DNA of 64,000 nucleotides from J054 sp965221985 (lineage in GTDB: Bacteria > Pseudomonadota > Gammaproteobacteria > Steroidobacterales > GCA-2729495): assembly GCA_965221985.1 (NCBI GenBank), contig OZ244928.1, forward strand, positions 62,001-126,000, read 5' to 3'. Numbering within the stretch: the stretch's first letter is position 1; every line of letters begins with the position of its first letter. Below, in pieces: positions 34,828 to 42,246 of this stretch. A program made the position numbers and the translations under genes. Below the pieces are notes generated by a model that worked only from the letters and a program-made list of their open reading frames with translations, ran no database searches and was not told the DNA's origin.

Positions 34828-36779
34828 TGTTTAGTCGTCGCCCAAGCATTGCAGATGGCCACGGTGTTTTTAGGGCAACCAGACCACTCGGCTTTGCCAC
34901 GGGCATCTTTTTTGTTTTTGCGCTTTTGCTATCGGTGGGCTGTGGTCGACAAGAAGCGGCAACGCCTACCGTACAAAGTAGCGCAACGAAAGAATCTGTC
35001 CCCATTGATCCGGCCGCGCTATATGCTAATCGTTGTGCCCAATGCCATCGCGGCGGTGTCCCACGAGCGCCGCACGAGGTCACTTTTCAGATGATGGGCA
35101 GTGCGCAAATCTTGGCCGCGATGGCCGACGGCCCCATGTCGCAGCAAGCAGCAGACCTCGGCCACGATGAGCGCGTGGCATTGGCCAATTTTCTGAGTGG
35201 ACGGCAGGCGGTGGCCCCACCGCCGCCCTTAAAATGCGAGGGTACCGCCGCGGAATTTAACCGGTCAGCGCGGCTCAAGATTGAGGGTTGGGGATTGACC
35301 CTGGCGGGCACACGATTTATTCCTGACGAGGTCGCTTCGCTTAAGGCATCGGCCGTGCCGCGCTTGGCACTGAAGTGGGCCTTTGCCTATCCGGCGGCTA
35401 CCCGCGCACGCAGTCAACCGGTGGTCGCCGCTGGTGCCGTTTTCGTGGGCAGCCAGGACGGCAGCGTCTTTTCGCTAGACCTCAAGACCGGTTGTATGCG
35501 CTGGCGATTCCAGGCAGATGCAGAGGTCCGGACGGCCGTCAGCATTTCTGATTGGAGCCAAGGCGCAAAAGCCCTAGCCTATTTCGGAGATTTCGCGGGC
35601 AGCATTTACGCCGTTGATGCCTGGGATGGAACCCTGGTCTGGCAGGTACAAGCGGATGATCATCCAGATGTCACCATTACCGGCTCGCCACGTTTGTATG
35701 GAAACCGGGTTTATGTGCCCTTGTCGTCATCCGAGTGGGCCAGTGCCGCTGATCCGGAATACAGTTGCTGCACGTTCCGCGGCGGTGTGGTGGCTCTAGA
35801 TGCCAACACGGGAGAGCAATTGTGGAAAACATACTCAATTGCCGAGGAGCCACGACCCATCGGTGAATCAAGCGCGGCCGGCGTGCAGCGATACGCACCC
35901 GCTGGCGCCCCCGTTTGGAACAGTCCGAGCATTGACGCGATCCGCAACCGGCTCTATGTGGGCACGGGTGAGGCCTATACATCACCAGCGGCTAGCACCA
36001 GTGACGCGGTGCTGGCCATGGATTTGGATGATGGCGAGCTACTTTGGTCGTATCAGGCCACGACCGGCGATGCCTGGAACATGGCCTGTTTTTTGGGCGG
36101 CGGACCGAACTGCCCCGCGGAGGATGGGCCGGACTGGGATATCGGGGCGCCGCCGGTCTTGGTATCCCGGCCTCAGGGCGAAGATATCCTGCTAGTTGGC
36201 CAAAAATCCGGTGTCGTGCACGCGCTGGACCCCGAGCATGGCGGCAAACTACTTTGGCGGAAGAAGATTGGGCGCGGCGGTTACGCAGGCGGCGTGCACT
36301 GGGGCATGGCAGCAACTGGCGAGGTTCTTTTCGCGCCAAATGCCGACACGGATTTTATCGGCCGATGGCCGGGCGAACGTAAACCCGGACTCTTTGCCCT
36401 CGATGTTGAAACGGGCGAGACCCGTTGGTTCACGGCCGCGCCGGATGTTTGCGAACCCGAGCGGCGGCCAGCTTGCGACCCGGGACTATCGGCGGCTGTC
36501 ACCGCCATCTCTGGTGTTGTGTTTGCCGGTGCTTTTGACGGACATCTACGGGCTTACGCCGCAGATACGGGGGAAGTTATCTGGGACTACGACACAAACC
36601 GCAGCTTCATTACGGTTTCGGGTGAGCAAGCAATGGGCGGGTCCATCGAATCTGATGGACCCGTGATCGCCGATGGCCATGTGTTGATTAATTCCGGATA
36701 TCTATTTGGCGGCCGCATGCCCGGGAATGTGCTGCTTGCCTTTACGGCCAACGGCTATAACACGGAGTCGCGGGAATGA
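34827..36779 (+). CDS. Lipoprotein cytochrome c / PQQ beta-propeller dehydrogenase (PVA-dehydrogenase-like)
   Basis: A 650-residue protein starting with GTG in a TAGTG overlap with the previous gene. The N-terminus is a lipoprotein signal (FVFALLLSVGCGRQ); a cytochrome c domain has the haem site CAQCHRGG about residue 70; the rest is a PQQ-type propeller with repeated W-docking motifs (LTLAGTRFIPDEVASLK, TGCMRWRFQADAEVRTAV, GGVHWGMAATGEVLFAPNAD). The layout resembles cytochrome-linked polyvinyl-alcohol dehydrogenases, but the substrate need not be PVA. The fused haem would accept electrons from PQQ. Followed by an ATGA overlap. Confidence 0.87.
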   Translation: MFSRRPSIADGHGVFRATRPLGFATGIFFVFALLLSVGCGRQEAATPTVQSSATKESVPIDPAALYANRCAQCHRGGVPRAPHEVTFQMMGSAQILAAMADGPMSQQAADLGHDERVALANFLSGRQAVAPPPPLKCEGTAAEFNRSARLKIEGWGLTLAGTRFIPDEVASLKASAVPRLALKWAFAYPAATRARSQPVVAAGAVFVGSQDGSVFSLDLKTGCMRWRFQADAEVRTAVSISDWSQGAKALAYFGDFAGSIYAVDAWDGTLVWQVQADDHPDVTITGSPRLYGNRVYVPLSSSEWASAADPEYSCCTFRGGVVALDANTGEQLWKTYSIAEEPRPIGESSAAGVQRYAPAGAPVWNSPSIDAIRNRLYVGTGEAYTSPAASTSDAVLAMDLDDGELLWSYQATTGDAWNMACFLGGGPNCPAEDGPDWDIGAPPVLVSRPQGEDILLVGQKSGVVHALDPEHGGKLLWRKKIGRGGYAGGVHWGMAATGEVLFAPNADTDFIGRWPGERKPGLFALDVETGETRWFTAAPDVCEPERRPACDPGLSAAVTAISGVVFAGAFDGHLRAYAADTGEVIWDYDTNRSFITVSGEQAMGGSIESDGPVIADGHVLINSGYLFGGRMPGNVLLAFTANGYNTESRE

Positions 36780-38050
36780 CCGACGATCGACTGCAGCGCT
36801 TGCGCAAGGAAATGCACAACGCCCAGCTTGACGCGCTCGTGCTAACAACGCCGCACAATGTGCGCTACTCAACGGGATATCACTCCATTCTGGAGCGCTG
36901 GCAACTCAGCGAACCACTGGCGGCAGCCATTGTGCCCATGGACGATGCTTCTGAGGCAAGGCTTTGCATACCCGAAGCGAACATCGCGTTGCTGGCGGTG
37001 GCCGAAGAACGGGGCCAGCCGATTCGTGCCGCGCAGTTGTGTGTATTCGAGCTGCTGAATTTTTGTCAAGTTGCACGGGCGGCCGATGAGTATGCCAAAC
37101 CGAGCGCGCTTGGCGAAGCCGCATTGGCAATTTACGGCGACAAGGTTTCCGGACCCTGCCATCCAGATTTGCTAACGTCGATTGCCGCTCAACTTACCGA
37201 TCTCGGGCTTAGGGATGCGCGAATAGGTTTCGATGATCTTCGAGTGGCTCAGAAATTGCGCAACGATTCTTACGGCATAGCAGCGCATACTCAAGACGCG
37301 CTGGAGTTAAGTCTGCGGGCGCGGATTGTCAAGACACCAGCCGAGTTGGATACTTTCCGCCGTATCGGTAAAGTCGCCGATCAAATTATTCAATCGACCG
37401 CGGATCAATTGGCCCCCGGAATCGACTGGAACGAATTGCAGGCTGATGTCGCCAATATGATGACACGGCTCGATGTGATACCCGTAGACGAGGGCGCCAT
37501 GTTGTTCGGTGGCTCTTTTGCCGGCGAATTTATTCCGGAGCTATTTCGTACCCGGCATGATAGGCCACTGGATTTAGACCAAATCGTTATTCTCGAGACG
37601 CTGGGAATTGCCGAGGGCTTCTGGATCGACATCAATCGTACAGCGGTGATCGGAAGGCCAAACGCCGAGTACCAACGTCAACATGACATTATTCGCGATG
37701 CTTTTTTGCAACTTGCCGAGCAGCTTCGCCCCGGAGCGTTCACCGGCGAACTACCTGCCATGGGTTACGAATATCTAAAGAGTCACAAGGTCCCCTCGCC
37801 AGAAAAATTGCTGGTGGTGGCACATGGGATCGGATATCAGCCACTCGAATTCCCATTGCCGTATCCCAGTCAGGGCCTTAGCGGCGCTGCCGGGTTCCAG
37901 CTGGAAGAAAATATGGTGATCAGCCTGGACTGTCTATACTTCGGCAGCCGGTATGGGCCCTGTCACATGGAGAACGCTTATATCATCGGTTCGGATGGTG
38001 CTGAATCGACCTATAAAACACCCTTGGCGCTATTGGGGCCGAGAGAATAG
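36776..38050 (+). CDS. M24 (Xaa-Pro peptidase/creatinase-fold) family protein
   Basis: A 424-residue protein with a creatinase N-terminal domain (LVLTTPHNVRYSTGYHSI) and a pita-bread C-terminal domain. Candidate metal-ligand positions: an acidic residue in LETLGIAEGFW, Asp in WIDINRTAV, His in VVAHGIGYQPLEF, Asp in ENMVISLDCLYFG where Glu is usual, and Glu in CHMENAYII. Two ligand positions deviate from classical dipeptidases, so a non-peptidase hydrolase role is possible. It overlaps the upstream quinoprotein by 4 bp. Why a peptidase-fold protein belongs here is unclear. Confidence 0.82.
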   Translation: MTDDRLQRLRKEMHNAQLDALVLTTPHNVRYSTGYHSILERWQLSEPLAAAIVPMDDASEARLCIPEANIALLAVAEERGQPIRAAQLCVFELLNFCQVARAADEYAKPSALGEAALAIYGDKVSGPCHPDLLTSIAAQLTDLGLRDARIGFDDLRVAQKLRNDSYGIAAHTQDALELSLRARIVKTPAELDTFRRIGKVADQIIQSTADQLAPGIDWNELQADVANMMTRLDVIPVDEGAMLFGGSFAGEFIPELFRTRHDRPLDLDQIVILETLGIAEGFWIDINRTAVIGRPNAEYQRQHDIIRDAFLQLAEQLRPGAFTGELPAMGYEYLKSHKVPSPEKLLVVAHGIGYQPLEFPLPYPSQGLSGAAGFQLEENMVISLDCLYFGSRYGPCHMENAYIIGSDGAESTYKTPLALLGPRE

Positions 38051-38091
38051 TCAAATATTCAAGCGATATTAGCCCAAGCGACGCGGCCACA

Positions 38092-39333
38092 ATGAAAAAT
38101 TTAGACAACTACAACTTGTTAGACAAAGAAACGCAGGCTTGTCCGTATGAGTATTACACGCGGCTGCGTCGCGAATTTCCCATTTATCGAATGCCGCAAA
38201 CGGGTTTTTATCTGGTAACCAATTTTGAATTGTGCAACGAGGTCATACGTCAACCAGATCTATTCGCCAGCGGCGTCAATCCAATGGAGCTACTTGGCGG
38301 TAGCATTGCACAACCGGTGCTCGACGTCTATCAACATGAAGGTTGGCTGCCTGTGGCATCCTGCTCCACTTCCGATCCACCGGCTCACACGCGGTTACGC
38401 TACGTCCTGTCGCAGCTGTTTACCGCCGCTTCCGTACGTGAAATGGCGCCCGACATCGACAAATTGGTCCACGAACTAATTGATGGAATCGCACCCGCGG
38501 GCCAAGCGGCGTTTGTCAAAGAGTTCGCCCACCCGCTACCGATGATGATCATCGCGGATTTACTGGGCGTACCCCGTGCCGATCTACCAAAGTTCAAGCA
38601 ATGGAGCGACGCAATCGTAGAACCATTTAGCATGATGATTTCCCCTGAACGGGAGGTGGAATGTGCACGCTTGGTGGTTGAGATGCAGCACTACTTCGCC
38701 AAGCAAATCGAGCGAGTACGAAGCACACCTGGCAAGGACCTGATGAGCAAGATTGTGCGAATGGATATGGAACAGTTCGAACCGTTCAAAATGGACGAGC
38801 TGCTCTCGTTGCTAACAATCGATTTGTTAGCTTCCGGCAACGAAACGACGACGAACGCGATTTCCTCTGGGATGTTGCTGCTTATTCAGCAGCCCGAAGC
38901 TATTGACGAAGTTCGCGCAAAACCCAAACTATTGCGCAACTTAGCGGAAGAGATTCTACGCTTGGAATCGCCCGCACAGGGGATGTTTCGTCGTGTTACG
39001 GCGGACACAACGCTTGGTGGATTAGCTCTAAAGAAGGGCGACTTACTGAGCTTGCGCTTTGGCTCTGCTAATCGGGACGAAGAACAATTCAAGCACCCTG
39101 AGAAAATTGATCTACAGCGCTCACAATCCGGAAAACACCTAGCATTCGGTATCGGGCGGCATCATTGTATTGGCGCACCGCTAGCCCGCCAGGAAATCAT
39201 TAGCGCGTTCGGCGGCCTTTTGAATAGACTAGATCAGTTTAGTCTCGACGCGGCCAAACCTTCACCAGAATACGTTCCCAGTTTTTTCGGACGCGGAGTG
39301 GAGGAGCTCTGGATTACCTTCAAAACCCGCTAG
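38092..39333 (+). CDS. Cytochrome P450
   Basis: A 413-residue soluble bacterial P450. It has the I-helix motif DLLASGNETTTNAIS, the K-helix EEILRLESPAQGMFRR and the haem loop FGIGRHHCIGAPLAR with proximal Cys359. It hydroxylates a lipophilic substrate using electrons from a ferredoxin system not encoded nearby. It follows the M24 gene by 41 bp and is probably in the same operon. Its stop codon shares a CTAG palindrome with the stop of the convergent E2 gene. Confidence 0.92.
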   Translation: MKNLDNYNLLDKETQACPYEYYTRLRREFPIYRMPQTGFYLVTNFELCNEVIRQPDLFASGVNPMELLGGSIAQPVLDVYQHEGWLPVASCSTSDPPAHTRLRYVLSQLFTAASVREMAPDIDKLVHELIDGIAPAGQAAFVKEFAHPLPMMIIADLLGVPRADLPKFKQWSDAIVEPFSMMISPEREVECARLVVEMQHYFAKQIERVRSTPGKDLMSKIVRMDMEQFEPFKMDELLSLLTIDLLASGNETTTNAISSGMLLLIQQPEAIDEVRAKPKLLRNLAEEILRLESPAQGMFRRVTADTTLGGLALKKGDLLSLRFGSANRDEEQFKHPEKIDLQRSQSGKHLAFGIGRHHCIGAPLARQEIISAFGGLLNRLDQFSLDAAKPSPEYVPSFFGRGVEELWITFKTR

Positions 39334-40523
39334 AGTTGTAAGGGTGATTCTATGCACCGGCGCAGGGCCTGAAGAAAACGACCGCCGACGGCGCCATCGA
39401 CAACTCGATGATCGCAGGATAGGGTTACCATCATTCGTTGAATCGTCGTCGGCTGACCAGCATCAAGCGCAAGCTGCGCTTGCACCGCACCGATTGCGAG
39501 GATTCCCACCTGAGGTGGGTTGATGATGGCGGTAAATTGCTGGACATCGAACATACCCAGATTCGAAACGGTGAACGTGCCTCCCTCTAAATCACTGCTC
39601 TTCAGTTGGCCAGCGCGGGCCTGCTCCGTCAATAGGCTTAGCTTTGCTGACAATTCGGCAGGGCTAAGCACTTCGGCGCCATGAATCACAGGCGCGACAA
39701 GTCCAGTGTCTGTCGCGACGGCAACGGCGATATTCGCTTGCGAAAATTGGCGGATTTCATCCGCAACGAGATGAGCGTTAATTTCGGGAACGTCCAGCAA
39801 GGTCAGTGCCGTAGCACGCACTAGGAGATCGGTGATCGACACCGTCACTCCCTGACCAGCCAGTTGAGCCCGATACTCTAGTAGGGCATCGACAGAAATT
39901 TCTGCAGTCAAATAGTAGTGGGGAATAGTTTGTTTGGAATCGACCAGCCGCCGGGCGATGGTCTTACGCGTGCCAGACATGGATTCGGCAACGTAGCCAC
40001 TCTCGGTTTGCACATTGGGCTGCGCCGGAACCGCGTGAGCTGCTTGTTGAACATCTCCCGGTGTGATGCGACCTCTTCGGCCCGAACCCTGCACGGCGGA
40101 TAAATCGATATCCAATTTCTCCGCAAGCCGACGGGCCGCTAAGCTCGCTCTAATTTCCGGCACCGGCGCGGTGCTTCCACCCGGATCACCTGCGTCTCCC
40201 GCGTTATTCGCCGCATTCGGTTCATTCCCGTCCTGCAGGTAGTCAGCGACAAAGGCGTCAATTTCTGCATCGTCGACACCGTCCTCGGAGAGTACGCCAA
40301 CCAGTGCACCCACCGCCAAAGTGTCCCCCTCATCGGCGATACGCCTGCGTAATATTCCATCCGCGGGAGCCTCAAGCGCGTTGACTATCTTCTCCGTCTC
40401 CATATCCGCAATTTCTTCGCCCCGAGCCACTTGCGCGCCAATTTCGACGCGCCATCCGACGAAGGTACCCTCTTGCATCTCAATGCCCCATTTAGGCACG
40501 GCGACGCCGACAATTCGACTCAT
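39330..40523 (-). CDS. Dihydrolipoamide acyltransferase (E2)
   Basis: A 397-residue E2. The N-terminal lipoyl domain has Lys45 in ADMETEKIVNAL, the linker and E1/E3-binding domain contain ASLAARRLAEKLDIDLSAV and GSGRRGRITPGDV, and the catalytic domain ends in LSCDHRVVDGAVGGRFLQAL with the active His and Asp. It is the natural partner of the E1 alpha/beta at 30.5-32.5 kb, yet is encoded on the other strand, 3 bp after the TorD-like gene. Confidence 0.92.
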   Translation of the reverse strand: MSRIVGVAVPKWGIEMQEGTFVGWRVEIGAQVARGEEIADMETEKIVNALEAPADGILRRRIADEGDTLAVGALVGVLSEDGVDDAEIDAFVADYLQDGNEPNAANNAGDAGDPGGSTAPVPEIRASLAARRLAEKLDIDLSAVQGSGRRGRITPGDVQQAAHAVPAQPNVQTESGYVAESMSGTRKTIARRLVDSKQTIPHYYLTAEISVDALLEYRAQLAGQGVTVSITDLLVRATALTLLDVPEINAHLVADEIRQFSQANIAVAVATDTGLVAPVIHGAEVLSPAELSAKLSLLTEQARAGQLKSSDLEGGTFTVSNLGMFDVQQFTAIINPPQVGILAIGAVQAQLALDAGQPTTIQRMMVTLSCDHRVVDGAVGGRFLQALRRCIESPLQL

Positions 40524-40526
40524 GGT

Positions 40527-41270
40527 TTAACTCCGTCGATCCATGGATACCGCGGCCGCATTTCCATGCCCACTAACCCGCCGGGGCTGAACCGCGCCAA
40601 CGGCCATTTCTAAATCGGCGGTTATCTGTCTCGCGACCCTTAGGGCTAGCGAGCACAGCTCACTGAAGAAAGACGTCTTTCCGCGCGTCGCCGACTCAGC
40701 TTGCAAGGCTTGAACAATTGCATTTAGCGCCGGGATCGAATGGCCTTGCAGAAAATCTCGTTGGCCTCGTTGATAGCCATTTTGAAGTTCCGGCTGACCT
40801 TCCACCGTGGATTCCAAATATGCAAGCCAGGCAACAAATTCCAATTGGCAGGTGATATGGTCAGGCAGTTCGTTCTCTTTTTCGTCCCGCCGGACATTCA
40901 CCCCAAAGTGCTTATACCAGCTCACGAAGTCCAGCAGGAATTCCGGGCGCGGCCGGGCGCCCAATAGACTGTTGTAGTCGCCGGAATGCAAGCCGACAAT
41001 GGGCCGGCCCTTGTTACCAACGTGGAATAGCTCGATGTATTGAGATTCGAAATCCGCGAAATTTGTTCGGCACTCGGAAAAAATAGCTGGCTGACCGCAG
41101 AGTTCGTCGATGAGTTGCGCCACATGCAATTGATAGCTTCCATCCAGAAAATGCCCATGGATATCTGGAGATGGATGCGCCAATGCGATGCTAAACAGCT
41201 GCATTAGCTGGGAACGGTTTTGCGCTGATGTTCGCACGAACGTCTCAGTCCAGCTTAAACATTTCAGCAT
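40527..41270 (-). CDS. TorD/DmsD-family molybdoenzyme chaperone
   Basis: A 247-residue cytoplasmic helical protein. ADFESQYIELFHVGNKG and LLDFVSWYKHFGVNV followed by LPDHITCQLEFVAWLAYLE fit the TorD family, which binds the Tat signal of a molybdoenzyme and assists cofactor insertion. The ATG lies 26 bp inside the beta-subunit gene, so translation is coupled. The Tat substrate is presumably the alpha subunit at 42243-44984. A C-terminal tail of about 30 residues (QPRRVSGHGNAAAVSMDRRS) looks unstructured. Confidence 0.85.
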   Translation of the reverse strand: MLKCLSWTETFVRTSAQNRSQLMQLFSIALAHPSPDIHGHFLDGSYQLHVAQLIDELCGQPAIFSECRTNFADFESQYIELFHVGNKGRPIVGLHSGDYNSLLGARPRPEFLLDFVSWYKHFGVNVRRDEKENELPDHITCQLEFVAWLAYLESTVEGQPELQNGYQRGQRDFLQGHSIPALNAIVQALQAESATRGKTSFFSELCSLALRVARQITADLEMAVGAVQPRRVSGHGNAAAVSMDRRS

Positions 41271-42246
41271 GCTTGTAGGCGATCAGCGTATCCATCAGTT
41301 TGGATTCCTCGCCCGCGGTTTTCTTAGCTCTTTCCGCGGCTAGCGTATCGAGCGCCGCCTGCACGCCGGGACCGAATAATGCCTCCAGATAGGCCAGCGG
41401 GATCCTTGGTTCGTCGCTAGGCCGCCCGTCTGCCTCAAAACGAGGCGGGGCCGTCGGCGGTATATAAAACACGTTAGGCTCAGTACGCCATTCTGCGTGC
41501 AGTGGCAATGCAACCTCATACTCATCAACCAGTGTATAGATTGGCCCATCCTTGTCATCTCGATAGCCTACCCAACGCGTACGGCCCACACACTGTTGGG
41601 CACATGCCATGGGTAGTCCTTTCTCAATCCGCGGATAGCAGAAAATACACTTCTCGGATCGGGATCGTTTGGTGTTGAAATAAATCTTCTTATACGGACA
41701 GCTACTTATACATAGCTGCATGCCCTCGCAGCGCTCTTGATCAATTAGAACGATACCGTCTTCCTGCCGCTTATAAATTGCCTTATTCGGGCAGGCTTTT
41801 AGACAGGGCGGGTCGCTGCAGTGATTGCAGAGACGCGGCAAATAGAAATAGTGACTGTTCGGAAATTCACCTGCGCCTTCGTCTTCATCCCAGTTGGCGC
41901 CCCATTCAGGTTTGACATCGGCGCGCAGCCATGGATCTTTGTCCGTCATCAACGCGCTTTCAAAATCATACTCCCAGGTTACGCCATATTCATCAGGCGT
42001 CGGCAGTTTTCCGAAGACTAGCTTACCGTCATCATCGAAACCGCCGCCCATATCATCGACATTGCGGGGATAGCCCTCCCCTGGTCTCGTCTCCACATTA
42101 TTCCAGTACATGTACTCGCGACCCTCGCGCTTGGTCCACTGAGTTTTGCACGCGACGGTACAAGTATGGCAGCCGATGCACTTATTCAGATCCAGCACCA
42201 TGGCAAGTTGACGGGGGTTTGTATTCATAGACTTCGCCGTTTTCAA
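41245..42246 (-). CDS. Iron-sulfur beta subunit of type II DMSO reductase-family enzyme (EbdB/DdhB-like)
   Basis: A 333-residue electron-transfer subunit with four cysteine groups: CIGCHTCTVAC, CNHCSDPPCLKACP, CEGMQLCISSCP and CIFCYPR with the later CAQQCVG. The pattern matches the four-cluster beta subunits of ethylbenzene, dimethylsulfide and nitrate-type enzymes. It overlaps alpha by 4 bp. No signal peptide, so export would occur by hitch-hiking with the alpha subunit. Confidence 0.9.
   Translation of the reverse strand: MKTAKSMNTNPRQLAMVLDLNKCIGCHTCTVACKTQWTKREGREYMYWNNVETRPGEGYPRNVDDMGGGFDDDGKLVFGKLPTPDEYGVTWEYDFESALMTDKDPWLRADVKPEWGANWDEDEGAGEFPNSHYFYLPRLCNHCSDPPCLKACPNKAIYKRQEDGIVLIDQERCEGMQLCISSCPYKKIYFNTKRSRSEKCIFCYPRIEKGLPMACAQQCVGRTRWVGYRDDKDGPIYTLVDEYEVALPLHAEWRTEPNVFYIPPTAPPRFEADGRPSDEPRIPLAYLEALFGPGVQAALDTLAAERAKKTAGEESKLMDTLIAYKHAEMFKLD

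Noticed and set aside
34827..36779. Polyvinyl-alcohol degradation locus
   Set aside because: Only the domain layout resembles PVA dehydrogenase; no oxidised-PVA hydrolase is nearby, so the substrate cannot be inferred from this gene.
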